39,274 bases of DNA. Origin: Prochlorococcaceae cyanobacterium jk18x1bzbins.87 (GTDB lineage Bacteria > Cyanobacteriota > Cyanobacteriia > PCC-6307 > Cyanobiaceae). This document shows, one piece after another, positions 17,073 through 26,715 of the stretch. The translations under genes and the position numbers were made by a program. The DNA lies in NCBI GenBank assembly GCA_022826535.1, contig JAJDUS010000002.1, positions 1 to 39,274 of the forward strand. The letters are read 5' to 3'. Each line of letters begins with the position of its first letter. Positions within the stretch are counted from its first letter, which is position 1. The notes under the pieces are model-generated. The model saw nothing but the letters and a program-made list of their open reading frames with translations. It was not told where the DNA came from and searched no databases.

Positions 17073-17620
17073 CAGTGGACAAAAGGGGGTGCCCCGGGTG
17101 TGGCGTTGTGGTTGGACCTGGAGCAAGGCGGTTGTGCATGACCCACCACCGCTTTGTCGTCAGTGATGCGCTCTGGCAGCATTGCTCCACTGCTGCCGGG
17201 TAACCGGGTAGGGCCACGGATCAGGGCGTTACAGCACGGGACAACCGTCTGTTTCTCGAAGCCGTCTTCTGGAGGGTGCGCACCAGTGCTCCTTGGCGGG
17301 ACACCTACCCCCTGGCTGAGACACGTGGAACAGCCAGTTCCGCCCCTTCCGGGGGTGGGCCACCAGCAATGACTGGTTGCTCACCGCGTTGGATGTCCGT
17401 GGCGCAATAGCCGGTCATCCCCCCAAGGGCCAGCCGCAAACGTCATGCATTATATCACAAGGAAGCCTACCAGTGGCGCTACCTGATGGAGAATTTCTTT
17501 GCCAAGACCAAGGAGTACCGGGCAGCGCCACCCGTGACGACAAAACCGACAGCAGTGATGCCGCCAACTGGAACCTGGTGGCAGCCCTTCTCGCTTCAAG
17601 GTCAATCCTTTTGTCCACTG
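17073..17620 (+). mobile_element. Remnant IS5-superfamily element A with 14-bp terminal inverted repeats
   Basis: The element is bounded by the perfect inverted repeats cagtggacaaaagg (17073-17086) and ccttttgtccactg (17607-17620). Inside, a broken plus-strand transposase can be read in pieces: MTHHRFVVSDALWQHCSTAAG from about 17140, NRLFLEAVFWRVRTSAPWRD, then after a large internal deletion the C-terminal AYQWRYLMENFFAKTKEYRA and NWNLVAALLA. These match the N-terminal and C-terminal ends of IS5-type (IS427/IS402-like) transposases. The central catalytic region is missing, so it cannot move itself. Its right end is one base from the left end of element B. Confidence 0.8.
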
Positions 17621-17621
17621 G

Positions 17622-18186
17622 CCCTAGGGTCAGGACTCATCATATGAGGAATGATCCTCTCAGCAGAGAGGGACCCCCAAGAGAGCACCAGGAGGAGATG
17701 GGTGATGGCCCAGTTGTTTGGCCTCAGCGGAGAGCAGGTTGATCACATCCGCAGGAACGGGGCGTGAAGCGAGTGGATGACCGCAAGGTGTTGAGCGGCA
17801 TCATCTCTGTCATTCAGAAGGGGCTGCGCTGGGTGGATGCCCCGGCCGCACAAACCCTCTACAACCGTTTCCGCATGCCCCGGAGCCAGAGGTCCTGATG
17901 ATTGACGCCACTGATCTCATAGCCCATCCCACGGCGTCCAGCCTCAACAAGGGGGGCATGACCAGCAAGCTCCATATGGTCTGCCACCGTAAAGATCGTC
18001 CGCAAGAAACCAGTCCATGACCACAAGAGGCTGGATCGCCGGCATCACAAAATTGAGACTCTCTTTTCCCGGCTGAAGGACTGGCGGCGTCTTGCAACCT
18101 GCTACGACCGCTGTGCCCACGTCTTCCGTTCTGCCATCCTCCTGGCCGCCATCATCCTCTTCTGGTTATGAGTCCTGACCCTAGGG
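17622..18186 (+). mobile_element. Remnant IS5-superfamily element B with 19-bp terminal inverted repeats
   Basis: Perfect ends ccctagggtcaggactcat (17622-17640) and its reverse complement (18168-18186) bound 565 bp. CTAG at both tips may be the duplicated target, which would make ggtcaggactcat the true repeat. A transposase starts at ATG 17705 (MAQLFGLSGEQVDHIR), is frameshifted soon after, continues KRVDDRKVLSGIISVIQKGL, VLMIDATDLIAHPTASSLNK, and ends RLDRRHHKIETLFSRLKDWR then AILLAAIILFWL (stop 18169-18171). Compared with the longer copy at 36200-37060 it lacks about 300 bp of the centre. It is inserted 13 bp beyond the psaB terminator. Confidence 0.85.
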
Positions 18187-18199
18187 GCTCCACGACCAC

Positions 18200-18225
18200 A
18201 AAAAAGCCCTCGCAAGAGCGAGGGC
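18200..18225 (-). terminator. Rho-independent terminator of psaA-psaB
   Basis: On the minus strand, 35 bp after the psaB stop, an 8-bp perfect stem gccctcgc...gcgagggc with a four-base loop (18206-18225) is followed by six T residues (18205-18200). This is a standard intrinsic terminator for the photosystem I operon. It protects the transcript from reading into the insertion sequence next door. Confidence 0.9.
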
Positions 18226-18260
18226 CAACATCTCAGGGAACAGAGGCCTTGGAAAAACCC

Positions 18261-20474
18261 TTAGCCAAACCTGCTAGATGTGGAAGCGATGAGGAAGGCC
18301 GCGTAGGTGAGGAAGAACCCAACGGTGAAGTGGGTCAGGCCCACAAGACGGGCTTGAACAATGGACAGAGCCACGGGTTTGTCGCGCCAGCCAATCAGAT
18401 TCGCCAGTGGCGTGCGCTGATGGGCCCAAACGATGGTCTCAATCAATTCCTGCCAGTAACCACGCCAGGAGATGAGGAACATGAACCCAACGGCCCAGGC
18501 CAGGTGAGCCAGCAGGAAGATCCAGGCCCAAATGGCCAGATTGTTGACTCCAAACGGGTTGTAGCCGTTAATCAACTGGGAGCTGTTCAGCCACAGGTAA
18601 TCCCTGAACCAACCCATGAGGTAGGTGCTGGACTCGTTGAACTGGGCCACGTTGCCCTGCCAGATGGCCAGATGCTTCCAGTGCCAGTAGAAGGTGGTCC
18701 AGGCGACCGTATTCAAGGCCCAGAAGAGCGCCAGATAGAAGGCATCCCAAGCAGAGATGTCACAGGTGCCGCCCCGGCCAGGACCATCACAGGGGAAGGA
18801 ATAACCGAAGTCCTTTTTGTCGGGCATCAGCTTGGAGCCACGGGCATCCAGGGCCCCCTTCACCAGGATCAGGGTCGTGGTGTGCAGGCCCAGGGCGATG
18901 GCATGATGCACAAGGAAGTCGCCAGGACCAATGGGCAAGAACACATCGGTGTTGCCATTGATGGCATCCAGCCAATAGTGGGGACCAGGGATGTTTTGGC
19001 TAGCCATGGTGGCCGCGCTGTTGGCATTGGCCAAGAGCACATCAAAGCCATAGATCACCTTGCCATGGGAGGCCTGAATGAACTGGGCAAAGACCGGCTC
19101 CACCAGGATTTGCTTCTCTGGTGTGCCAAAGGCCACCACCACATCATTGTGGACGTAAAGACCCAGGGTATGGAAGCCCAGGAACAGAGAAGCCCAACTG
19201 AGGTGACTGATCAAAGCCTCTTTATGCTCCAGCATCCGGGCTAGAACATTATTTCTATTGGCGGCTGGGTCGTAGTCCCGCACGAAGAAGATTGCACCAT
19301 GGGCAAAGGCACCGCACATCAAGAAGATGGCAATGTATTGATGGTGCGTATAAAGGGCAGCCTGTGTCGTGTAGTCCTTGGCAATAAAGGCATAGGACGG
19401 CATGGCATACATGTGCTGCGCCACCAGGCTGGTGATGACCCCCAAGCCGGCCAGGGCAAGACCCAACTCCATGTGCAGAGAGTTGTTGAGGGTCTCAAAG
19501 ATCCCCTTATGACCTGCCCCCAGGTCCCCTGGTGTCCCTGAAGGAGGATTGTGGGCCTCCAGGATCTCCTTGATGGAATGGCCGATGCCAAAATTGGTGC
19601 GGTACATGTGGCCGGCAATCACGAAGATCACCCCAATGGCCAAATGGTGATGGGCAATGTCCGTCAGCCAGAGGGATTCCGTCTGGGGATGGAATCCGCC
19701 AAGGAATGTGAGGATAGCGGTGCCAGCCCCTTCAGATGTTCCGAACATCTGGCCCAGGGTGTCAGGATCTTGGGCGTAAACACCCCAGTTGCCGGTGAAG
19801 AACGGTCCCAAACCAGCGGGGTGGGGCAAGGTGGAGAGGAAGTTATCCCAACCAACGTGTTGCCCTCTGGCCTCAGGAATGGCCACATGCACCAGGTGAC
19901 CGGTCCAGGCGATGGAGCTAAAGCCAAAAAGAACAGCCAAGTGGTGATTCAGCCGGGCTTCAGCATTCTTGAACCAAGCCAGTGAAGGGCGGAACTTGGG
20001 CTGCAGATGAAGCCAACCTGCAAACAGGGCCCACGCAGAGAGGATCAGCATCAATAGCGATCCCTGGTAGAGCTCCAGGTTGGTGCGCATGCCGATGGTG
20101 TACCACCAGTGGTAGACACCGGAATAGGCGATGTCGACGGGGGAAGAGGCACCGGCTTGGGTGAAAGCATCGATGGCCCCCTGGCCAAATTGAGGATCCC
20201 AGATCGCATGGGCGATGGGATGCACATGCAGTGGATCAGCGACCCACTGCTCGAAGTTGCCTTGCCAGGCGACATGGAACAGGTTGCCCGAAACCCAAAG
20301 GCCAATGATGGCCAAGTGACCGAAATGGGTGGCGAAGAGCTTCTCGTAGAGACGCTCTTCCGTCATTCCGTCGTGGCTCTCGAAGTCGTGAGCCGTGGCG
20401 ATCCCGTACCAGATGCGACGGGTCGTCGGGTCCTGCGCCAGACCCTGGCTAAACGAAGGAAATTTCGTTGCCAT
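18261..20474 (-). CDS. psaB: Photosystem I P700 apoprotein A2
   Basis: A 737-residue thylakoid membrane protein, exactly the usual length, which with PsaA binds P700, the antenna chlorophylls and the Fx cluster. It starts [24 protein letters not shown], and eleven hydrophobic helices are evident. The Fx-binding loop [10 protein letters not shown] supplies Cys562 and Cys571. Many conserved His residues for chlorophyll binding are intact (for example [27 protein letters not shown]). It begins 21 bp after psaA and ends before a clear terminator. A degraded 136-bp copy of codons 87-131 lies far away at 35824-35959. Confidence 0.99.
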   Translation of the reverse strand: MATKFPSFSQGLAQDPTTRRIWYGIATAHDFESHDGMTEERLYEKLFATHFGHLAIIGLWVSGNLFHVAWQGNFEQWVADPLHVHPIAHAIWDPQFGQGAIDAFTQAGASSPVDIAYSGVYHWWYTIGMRTNLELYQGSLLMLILSAWALFAGWLHLQPKFRPSLAWFKNAEARLNHHLAVLFGFSSIAWTGHLVHVAIPEARGQHVGWDNFLSTLPHPAGLGPFFTGNWGVYAQDPDTLGQMFGTSEGAGTAILTFLGGFHPQTESLWLTDIAHHHLAIGVIFVIAGHMYRTNFGIGHSIKEILEAHNPPSGTPGDLGAGHKGIFETLNNSLHMELGLALAGLGVITSLVAQHMYAMPSYAFIAKDYTTQAALYTHHQYIAIFLMCGAFAHGAIFFVRDYDPAANRNNVLARMLEHKEALISHLSWASLFLGFHTLGLYVHNDVVVAFGTPEKQILVEPVFAQFIQASHGKVIYGFDVLLANANSAATMASQNIPGPHYWLDAINGNTDVFLPIGPGDFLVHHAIALGLHTTTLILVKGALDARGSKLMPDKKDFGYSFPCDGPGRGGTCDISAWDAFYLALFWALNTVAWTTFYWHWKHLAIWQGNVAQFNESSTYLMGWFRDYLWLNSSQLINGYNPFGVNNLAIWAWIFLLAHLAWAVGFMFLISWRGYWQELIETIVWAHQRTPLANLIGWRDKPVALSIVQARLVGLTHFTVGFFLTYAAFLIASTSSRFG

Positions 20475-20495
20475 TGGTAAGGTCGAGGAGTAAGG

Positions 20496-22802
20496 TCAGC
20501 CGACCGCAAGACTGCGGGCGAGGAAGAAGGCCCAAGTGGTGCCGATACCACCCAGGAGATAGTGGGCAACACCCACGGCCCGGCCTTGGGTGATACTCAA
20601 GGCGCGGGGCTGGATGGATGGAGCCACCTTGAGCTTGTTGTGGGCCCAGACAATGGACTCAATCAACTCTTGCCAGTAGCCGCGGCCACTGAACAGGAAC
20701 ATCAAGCTAAAGGCCCAGACGAAGTGGGATGCCAAGAACATCAAGCCATAGGCGCTACTGGCGGAGCCATAGCTGTTAAGCACCTGGGTCGCCTGTGCCC
20801 AGAGGAAGTCCCGCAACCAACCATTGATGGTGATGGCGCTTTGGGCAAAGTTCCCGTTGGTGATGTGCTGGACAGCGCCGTCGGGAAGCACGGACCCCCA
20901 CACATCGCTCTGCATCTTCCAACTGAAGTGGAAGATCACGATGGAGATGGAGTTGTACATCCAGAACAGGCCCAGGAACACATGGTCCCAAGCGGACACC
21001 TGGCAGGTGCCTCCGCGGCCAGGGCCGTCACAGGGGAAGGCAAAGCCCAGGTTGGCCTTGTCGGGAATCAAGCGGGAGTTGCGTGCAAAAAGAACGCCTT
21101 TCAGCAGGATCAATACCGTCACATGGATGGTGAAGGCATGGATGTGGTGGACCAGGAAGTCTGCCGTACCCAAGGGGATTGGGGCCACAGCCACCTTGCC
21201 GCCAACGGCCACCATGGAGCCATTGAACACCTCGCTGACCCCGGAGAGGGCGTTGGGCGCCGTAGCCGCCACGCTGAGGGAAGAATTAACCTGCTGCACC
21301 CACTGGGCAAAGATGGGCTGCAGTTGGATACCCGTATCGCTAAACATGTCCTGGGGACGGCCCCAAGCACGCATGGTGTCGTTGTGGACATAGAGTCCAA
21401 AGCTGTGGAAGCCCAGCCAGATGCACACCCAGTTCAGGTGACTGATCAGGGCGTCCCGCGCCTTCAGCACACGATCCAGAACATTGTCCAGATTTTGCGC
21501 CGGGTCATAGTCCCGCACCATGGCAATGGCGGCATGGGCCCCAGCACCTACCACCAGGAAGCCGCCAATCCACATGTGATGAGTGAACAGGGACAACTGG
21601 GTTGCATAATCCGTGGCGATGTATGGATAGGGTGGCATCGCATACATGTGATGCGCCACAATGATGCTGATGGAGCCCGTCAGAGCCAAGTTGACCGCCA
21701 GTTGAGCGTGCCAGGACTTGGTCATGAACTCATACAGGCCATCGTGACCGCGGGAGGCTGGGAACAGCAGGGGATCACCCTTCTGGCCTTCCAGGATCTC
21801 CTTAATGGAGTGACCAATGCCGAAATTGGTCCGGTACATGTGACCAGCGATGATAAACATCACCGCAAGGGCCAAGTGGTGGTGGGCAATATCTGTCATC
21901 CACAGGCCGCCAGTGACCGGGTTCACACCCCCTTTGAAGGTGAGGAAGTCGCTGTAGGCAGCCCAGTTGCCACTAAAGAACGGCGCCAATCCCCCATTGA
22001 ACCCAGGGAACATTTGCCCCATCACGCCTTGGTCAATAAAGGCTTGGGCCGGAGGCATGTCAGCCACTGTGGCAATGGTTTGGCCACCAATGGTGAGGGG
22101 CTCACCCGCGTCAATGGCGTCCAGGAGTTTGTTGACGGGTAGAGAGACATGGATCACATGCCCGGCCCAGCCCAAAGACCCCAGGCCAATGAGACCGGCC
22201 AGGTGGTGATTGAGCATGGACTCTACATTTTGGAACCACTCCAGCTTGGGAGCTGCCTTGTGGTAATGGAATGCGCCAGCGGTGAGCATCAAGCCAGCCG
22301 CCACCAAACCACCAATGGCGGTCACCAGGAGTTCATAGTCCTGGGTGAAGCCTTCCGCCCGCCACATTTGGAACAGGCCGGACGTGATTTGGATGCCGTG
22401 GAAACCGGCTCCAACATCGCCATTAAGGATTTCCTGGCCGAAGATGGGCCAGACCACCTGGGCTGAGGGCTTGACGTTGGTGGGATCGGCAAGCCAGCCG
22501 GAGTAGTTGGAGAAGCGGGCACCGTGATAGAAGGCGCCGCTTAGCCAGATGAAAACAACGGCCAAATGGCCAAAGTGAGCGCTGAAGATCTTCCGGGAGA
22601 TGTCTTCCAGGTCGCTCGTGTGACTGTCGAAGTCGTGGGCACGAGAATGGAGGTTCCAGACCCAGGTTGTGGTCCGGGGGCCTTTTTTCAATGCACGGTC
22701 AAAATGACCAGGTTGGCCGAGAACATCGAAATCGATGGGCACGGTGTCCCTGTCAACACTGACCTTGCTTTTTGTGCCACGCTCCGGTGGGCTGATGGTC
22801 AT
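20496..22802 (-). CDS. psaA: Photosystem I P700 apoprotein A1
   Basis: A 768-residue core subunit of photosystem I, partner of PsaB. The frame is open upstream to 22925, but the true start is the ATG at 22802 ([20 protein letters not shown]): it gives the family length and is preceded by an AGGGAA ribosome-binding sequence nine bases upstream. The Fx loop [10 protein letters not shown] gives Cys591 and Cys600. The typical early segment [19 protein letters not shown] and C-terminal [20 protein letters not shown] are present. It is co-transcribed with psaB after a 21-bp gap. No lesion is seen. Confidence 0.99.
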   Translation of the reverse strand: MTISPPERGTKSKVSVDRDTVPIDFDVLGQPGHFDRALKKGPRTTTWVWNLHSRAHDFDSHTSDLEDISRKIFSAHFGHLAVVFIWLSGAFYHGARFSNYSGWLADPTNVKPSAQVVWPIFGQEILNGDVGAGFHGIQITSGLFQMWRAEGFTQDYELLVTAIGGLVAAGLMLTAGAFHYHKAAPKLEWFQNVESMLNHHLAGLIGLGSLGWAGHVIHVSLPVNKLLDAIDAGEPLTIGGQTIATVADMPPAQAFIDQGVMGQMFPGFNGGLAPFFSGNWAAYSDFLTFKGGVNPVTGGLWMTDIAHHHLALAVMFIIAGHMYRTNFGIGHSIKEILEGQKGDPLLFPASRGHDGLYEFMTKSWHAQLAVNLALTGSISIIVAHHMYAMPPYPYIATDYATQLSLFTHHMWIGGFLVVGAGAHAAIAMVRDYDPAQNLDNVLDRVLKARDALISHLNWVCIWLGFHSFGLYVHNDTMRAWGRPQDMFSDTGIQLQPIFAQWVQQVNSSLSVAATAPNALSGVSEVFNGSMVAVGGKVAVAPIPLGTADFLVHHIHAFTIHVTVLILLKGVLFARNSRLIPDKANLGFAFPCDGPGRGGTCQVSAWDHVFLGLFWMYNSISIVIFHFSWKMQSDVWGSVLPDGAVQHITNGNFAQSAITINGWLRDFLWAQATQVLNSYGSASSAYGLMFLASHFVWAFSLMFLFSGRGYWQELIESIVWAHNKLKVAPSIQPRALSITQGRAVGVAHYLLGGIGTTWAFFLARSLAVG

Positions 22803-22987
22803 TGAGACGTTCCCTGAGATGGGGTTCGCGGGAGGGGCCGACAGATGTCGACCAAACCATTCCTGAATGGGGGAATGGTGACGGCCACCACCACGGTGAG
22901 GAAACAGGCGGGACAGCTCAGTCAAGACAACTGAAGAGCCTGCTTCACCACTGGTAAGTTACGCCCTAAAAGGGGACCGATGGGGCG

Positions 22988-22993
22988 ACTATA
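22988..22993 (-). promoter_or_regulatory. Candidate -10 box for psaA within the 432-bp psaA/cobJ divergent gap
   Basis: TATAGT on the minus strand at 22993-22988 would start transcription near 22981 and give a leader of about 180 nt before psaA. No good -35 is present at 17 bp. On the plus strand a TATACT at 23170-23175 could serve cobJ in the same gap. 22803-23234 otherwise contains no gene I can support, although a minus-strand frame runs through psaA's leader. Confidence 0.35.
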
Positions 22994-23234
22994 GGCTTTT
23001 ACGGCCAGTCCAATCCCCATGACAGTTACAAAGATTCAATCCCTGCATGCCGCTCAAAGACTGCGGAAACGCCACCGCTGGCGCACATCCTCAGGATGCC
23101 AACGGCTGGCAAGGCCAGGGGGAGGGGGAACAAGGCCTGGAAAGACTTCTTCCAACTTTGCATTAAAACTATACTTATTAGTGTTGATGGCCACAGGGCT
23201 CTGCCCTCCGGCCTGTTGACCTGCTCCGTTCCCC

Positions 23235-25079
23235 ATGCCGTCTTCCAGGCTGAACCAGGTGCGTCTTGGGGTGACTGTTCATCACCATGGTCTGGGGCCC
23301 CTTCTGGACCTGCAGGCCGGCGGCTTCCTGGACGAGGTGGCTGCCCCCACTGCCCTTGCCACTGTCACGAGCGGGAGTGGGGTCACCGGTTTTTCCCAAG
23401 GGTTGGCCCATTTCCTGACAACCCGCTGGCCCCAACTGGAGCTCCTGGTGGCGGCCATGGCCGCTGGTGCCTTAATCCGCAGCCTTGCCCCCCTGCTCCA
23501 GGACAAACATCGGGATCCGGCCGTGGTGCTGCTGGATGGCAGCGGTTGTCATCTGGTCCCCCTCCTGGGGGGGCATGGACGGCATGGTGATCAGTTGGCG
23601 ACGGCCATGGCCGCGTTCCGCGGTGGCCAGGTGTGGCGCAGCGGCTATAGCAGTGGTTCAGGGAAGCTGGCTCTGGATTGTTTCGGTTCCAGCCTGGGCT
23701 GGCAACGGGGCTGGGGGAACTGGGATGGGCTGGTGAAAGCCTTTGCCCAGCAGGAACACATGGCTTTGGTGCAGGAGAGTGGTCCCACATCCTGGCGCAC
23801 CACGGCGGCGGCAGCACAGTTGCAGCCAGCAGACCCTTTGCCCCCCCAGGGGCCTTGGCTGTACGTGGGCCATCGCTCCGCCACCGGGGCCCTGGCCCAC
23901 TGGCATCCACCGGTACTCTGGCTGGGTCTGGGTTGTGAGCGCCACACCCATCAAGCAGTTCTGGAGGCTGTTGTGGAGAAGAGCCTGACGGCAGCAGATC
24001 TCGCCCCTGCCGCTGTGGCCGGGGTGGCCAGTCTGGACCGTAAGGGTGATGAGCCCGGACTGCTGGGGCTGTGCCAACAGCGCCAGTGGCCCCTAAGGGT
24101 CTTCCCCGCGGCGCGGCTGGCGGCCATTGCCGTGCCCAACGGATCCCCGATTGTGGCCCGGCAGGTGGGAACCCCCAGCGTGGCGGAGGCCGCTGCTCTG
24201 GCTGCTGCCGGAACAGGCGCCCGGCTTCTGGTGACCAAGACCGTTGTCCATGGGGAGGGGCTATCCGGCGCCGCCACCTGTGCCGTGGCTTTGGCAACCA
24301 GTGCCTGGGCCCCCGGTCGGGGTGCGCTGGATCTGGTGGGCAGTGGTCCGGGCGCACTGGATCAACTGACCCCTGCCGCCCGATCCGCATTGGCCTCAGC
24401 CACCACCTGGGTGGGCTACGGTCCCTATCTGAACCGTCTGGAGCCCCTACGGGCTCCCCATCAACTGCGGCTTGATGGGATCCTGGGCAAGGAGCAGGAG
24501 CGTTGCGCAACCGCATTGGCCTTGGCTTGCCAGGGGCAGCGGGTGGCCCTTGTTTCCTCCGGGGACAGCGGCATTTATGGCTTGGCTGGCCTGGCCCTGG
24601 CCCGTTGGCTGGACCTGCCCCAACAGGAGCGTCCCGGCTTTGCGGTGCATCCTGGCATCTCCGCACTGCAAATGGCCGCCGCCCGACTTGGTGGACCTTT
24701 GATGCATGATTTTTGCGTCATCAGCCTGAGCGACCAACTCACCCCCTGGGCCACCATTCAGCAGCGCCTCCATGCCGCTGCCCTGGGGGATTTTGTGGTG
24801 GCCCTCTACAATCCTCGCTCCAGGGAGCGGGTCCGGCAGCTGGAAGAAGCCCGGAAAATCCTGTTGACAAAGCGTTCCGGCAGCACACCGGTGGCCATCT
24901 GCCGCCAACTGGCCAGACCGGAAGAGCACATCACCCTCACCACCCTTGCTTCATTGGAGACCAGCATGGTGGATATGCTCACTCTGGTGCTGGTGGGCAA
25001 CAGCCAAACCCGATGCCAGGGCTCCTGGCTGCTGACCCCCAGGGGCTATGCCGCGGACAGGACTATGGAGTCGGGATGA
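23235..25079 (+). CDS. cobJ: CbiG-CobJ fusion: cobalt-precorrin-5A hydrolase-like domain plus precorrin-3B C17-methyltransferase
   Basis: A 614-residue cytoplasmic corrin-ring enzyme in cobalamin (or pseudocobalamin) biosynthesis. The N-terminal half (about 1-360) is CbiG-like: LVAAMAAGALIRSLAPLLQDKHRDPAVVLLDGSG and GGHGRHGDQLATAMA in the N-terminal part, GLGCERHTHQAVLEAVV and ASLDRKGDEPGLLGL in the middle. The C-terminal half (about 365-610) is CobJ: LDLVGSGPGALDQLTPAARSAL, ALVSSGDSGIYGLAGLAL, HPGISALQMAAARLGGPLMHDF, ALYNPRSRERVRQL and LVLVGNSQT. This fusion is usual in marine Synechococcus. The stop overlaps the 3' end of an antisense tRNA-Pro by nine bases. No cobalamin riboswitch is visible upstream. 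Confidence 0.92.
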   Translation: MPSSRLNQVRLGVTVHHHGLGPLLDLQAGGFLDEVAAPTALATVTSGSGVTGFSQGLAHFLTTRWPQLELLVAAMAAGALIRSLAPLLQDKHRDPAVVLLDGSGCHLVPLLGGHGRHGDQLATAMAAFRGGQVWRSGYSSGSGKLALDCFGSSLGWQRGWGNWDGLVKAFAQQEHMALVQESGPTSWRTTAAAAQLQPADPLPPQGPWLYVGHRSATGALAHWHPPVLWLGLGCERHTHQAVLEAVVEKSLTAADLAPAAVAGVASLDRKGDEPGLLGLCQQRQWPLRVFPAARLAAIAVPNGSPIVARQVGTPSVAEAAALAAAGTGARLLVTKTVVHGEGLSGAATCAVALATSAWAPGRGALDLVGSGPGALDQLTPAARSALASATTWVGYGPYLNRLEPLRAPHQLRLDGILGKEQERCATALALACQGQRVALVSSGDSGIYGLAGLALARWLDLPQQERPGFAVHPGISALQMAAARLGGPLMHDFCVISLSDQLTPWATIQQRLHAAALGDFVVALYNPRSRERVRQLEEARKILLTKRSGSTPVAICRQLARPEEHITLTTLASLETSMVDMLTLVLVGNSQTRCQGSWLLTPRGYAADRTMESG

Positions 25080-25144
25080 CAGGATTCGAACCTGCGGCCC
25101 CGTCGTCCCGAACGACGTGCGCTACCAAACTGCGCCACATCCCG
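25071..25144 (-). tRNA. tRNA-Pro (anticodon CGG)
   Basis: The 74-nt minus-strand gene has a 7-bp acceptor stem CGGGATG/CATCCCG. The anticodon arm is cgtcg-ttCGGga-cgacg, and the T-loop is GTTCGAATC. The CCA end is not encoded. Its 3' end overlaps the last three codons of cobJ on the opposite strand, and it is divergent from lipA with 26 bp between. Confidence 0.95.
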
Positions 25145-25170
25145 ATCTCGTTGAAGTTTAGCAGACCATC

Positions 25171-26082
25171 ATGGTGAGCCCCCCTCCGTTCTCTGCAACA
25201 GCAAGCGCCTCCCCATCCGCCAAGCCCCCATGGCTTCGGGTGAAGGCGCCTTTACAGGAGCGGGTTGGTCCGGTCAGCCACCTGCTGGCGGACTTGCAGC
25301 TCAACACGGTCTGCCAGGAGGCCAGTTGCCCCAATATCGGTGAGTGCTTTGCCGCAGGGACAGCCACCTTCCTGATTATGGGGCCCAGCTGCACCCGGGC
25401 TTGCCCCTATTGCGATATTGACTTTGCTCGCCATCCCCGTCCGCTGGATCCCAGTGAACCCCAGCGTTTGGCGGCGGCGGTGCAGCGCCTGGGCCTCAAG
25501 CATGTGGTGATCACCTCCGTGAATCGGGATGACTTGGCGGACGGGGGAGCCGCCCAGTTTGCCGCCTGTGTCATGGCAGTGCGGCAGCGTTGCCCCAGCG
25601 CCACCATTGAGCTGTTGACGCCAGACTTCTGTGGTGACAACAAGGCCCTGGCCTTGACCATGGCCACAGCCCCGGAAGTGCTCAATCACAATGTGGAAAC
25701 CGTACCCCGACTCTATGGGCGGGTTCGTCCACAAGGAGACTATGGGCGCTCTCTGCATCTGCTGGAGCAGGTGCATCGCCATTGGCCACGCACCTACACC
25801 AAGTCCGGCCTGATGGTGGGATTGGGGGAGGAGGAGGAGGAAGTGCTGGCGGTGCTGGCGGATCTGCGCCAGCGGCAGGTGGATATTGTCACCATTGGCC
25901 AATACCTGTCACCCGGACCCAGGCACTTACCCGTCAGCCGCTTTGTTCCGCCCGAAACCTTTGCCCGTTTCCGTGAGCATGGGGAGGCTCTGGGGTTTCT
26001 CCAGGTGGTCAGCACACCCCTGACCCGCAGCAGCTACCACGCGGAGCAGGTTCAACAACTCATGGTTGAGCACCCCCGCTAG
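25171..26082 (+). CDS. lipA: Lipoyl synthase
   Basis: A 303-residue radical-SAM enzyme that inserts two sulfurs into protein-bound octanoyl chains to form the lipoyl cofactor of 2-oxoacid dehydrogenases and the glycine cleavage H protein. Both 4Fe-4S sites are complete: the auxiliary cluster cysteines C48, C53 and C59 ([12 protein letters not shown]), and the radical-SAM cysteines C74, C78 and C81 (CTRACPYC). The C-terminal RSSYHA serine motif, which ligates the auxiliary cluster, is present. Family motifs [16 protein letters not shown] and SGLMVGLGE are intact. The N-terminal 20 residues are Ser/Pro-rich and may be partly untranslated, but no better start is evident. Confidence 0.96.
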   Translation: MVSPPPFSATASASPSAKPPWLRVKAPLQERVGPVSHLLADLQLNTVCQEASCPNIGECFAAGTATFLIMGPSCTRACPYCDIDFARHPRPLDPSEPQRLAAAVQRLGLKHVVITSVNRDDLADGGAAQFAACVMAVRQRCPSATIELLTPDFCGDNKALALTMATAPEVLNHNVETVPRLYGRVRPQGDYGRSLHLLEQVHRHWPRTYTKSGLMVGLGEEEEEVLAVLADLRQRQVDIVTIGQYLSPGPRHLPVSRFVPPETFARFREHGEALGFLQVVSTPLTRSSYHAEQVQQLMVEHPR

Positions 26083-26086
26083 GGCC

Positions 26087-26100
26087 GGGTGGGCCCACCC
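26087..26100. repeat. Perfect GC palindrome between convergent lipA and lipoprotein gene
   Basis: gggtgggcccaccc is a 14-bp perfect palindrome in the 40-bp convergent gap, and flanking ccgg/ccgg bases extend it imperfectly. It could be a bidirectional transcription stop. There is no T-run, so this is only a possibility. Confidence 0.35.
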
Positions 26101-26122
26101 AGCCCGGGCCAGGAAGACTGGC

Positions 26123-26650
26123 TCAGTTCATCGGGGCAGCAGCCTGGAGGGGCGCATAGCTCATGGTGGCGTTGAACTGCTTGCACCAGATGATCACGGA
26201 GTTGTCCTCGGATAGGTCAATGTCGCCAGGAATTTCATACTCCTGGGCGCCCGTGGCTGACGTCAACTCGGCCACGGTCACGTATTCTCCCTCATCCAGG
26301 GGGTAAGGGAGGGCTTTGTCTGCGATGGGATTGGCGGTATTGCCAATGGCCAAATAAAGATCCGGTGCATTGGCGTTGGTGGCGAAATCCTCGCTCAGGT
26401 GCAGCATGGTCACACCTTCATGCTTGTCGATTTCAAAAGTGCCGGCAGCATCGTGTTCACCCTTTTGAAACGTGCCACTGAACATGGGATCACCCATGGC
26501 CATCTGGTCATGGGCTTCCTCTCCGGACATCATCTTGTCCCCATGGGCTGCTTCCGGTGCTGCGCTCGTCTTGGAGGTTTTCCCCTGGCAGGCCACCAGT
26601 GTGGTGAGCAAAGCAACTCCCACCAGAAGCTTGAGTGCGTGCGTAGCCAT
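26123..26650 (-). CDS. DM13-domain lipoprotein
   Basis: A 175-residue predicted lipoprotein. The N-terminus MATHALKLLVGVALLTTLVAC is a signal with lipobox LVAC (Cys21). A Met/His/Asp/Glu-rich linker (GDKMMSGEEAHDQMAMGD) follows, then a DM13-type domain: SGTFQKGEHDAAGTFEI, VTMLHLSEDFATNANAPDLYLAIG, YVTVAELTSATGAQEYEIPGDIDL and VIIWCKQFNATMSYAPL. The conserved WC near the C-terminus fits DM13 domains, which are proposed to be redox or metal related. The Met/His-rich linker could bind copper, but that is only a suggestion. It lies 65 bp upstream of, and in the same direction as, the alaS stop region. Confidence 0.85.
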   Translation of the reverse strand: MATHALKLLVGVALLTTLVACQGKTSKTSAAPEAAHGDKMMSGEEAHDQMAMGDPMFSGTFQKGEHDAAGTFEIDKHEGVTMLHLSEDFATNANAPDLYLAIGNTANPIADKALPYPLDEGEYVTVAELTSATGAQEYEIPGDIDLSEDNSVIIWCKQFNATMSYAPLQAAAPMN

Positions 26651-26715
26651 GACCTGAAAGTGTAGTCAATTAGACAATACATGGTTTGGAAGGAGATACG
26701 CCACCACCCGGCAAC

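Noticed and set aside
20562-22142. Long plus-strand open frame of 526 codons opposite psaA (and a similar one at 18168-19244 opposite psaB)
   Set aside because: Composition is that of a reverse-complement shadow (Gly/His/Gln-rich), and the psa genes on the other strand are complete and conserved.
23383-24666. Minus-strand frame of 427 codons opposite cobJ
   Set aside because: Pro/Arg-rich low-complexity translation typical of antisense GC-rich DNA, with no motif.
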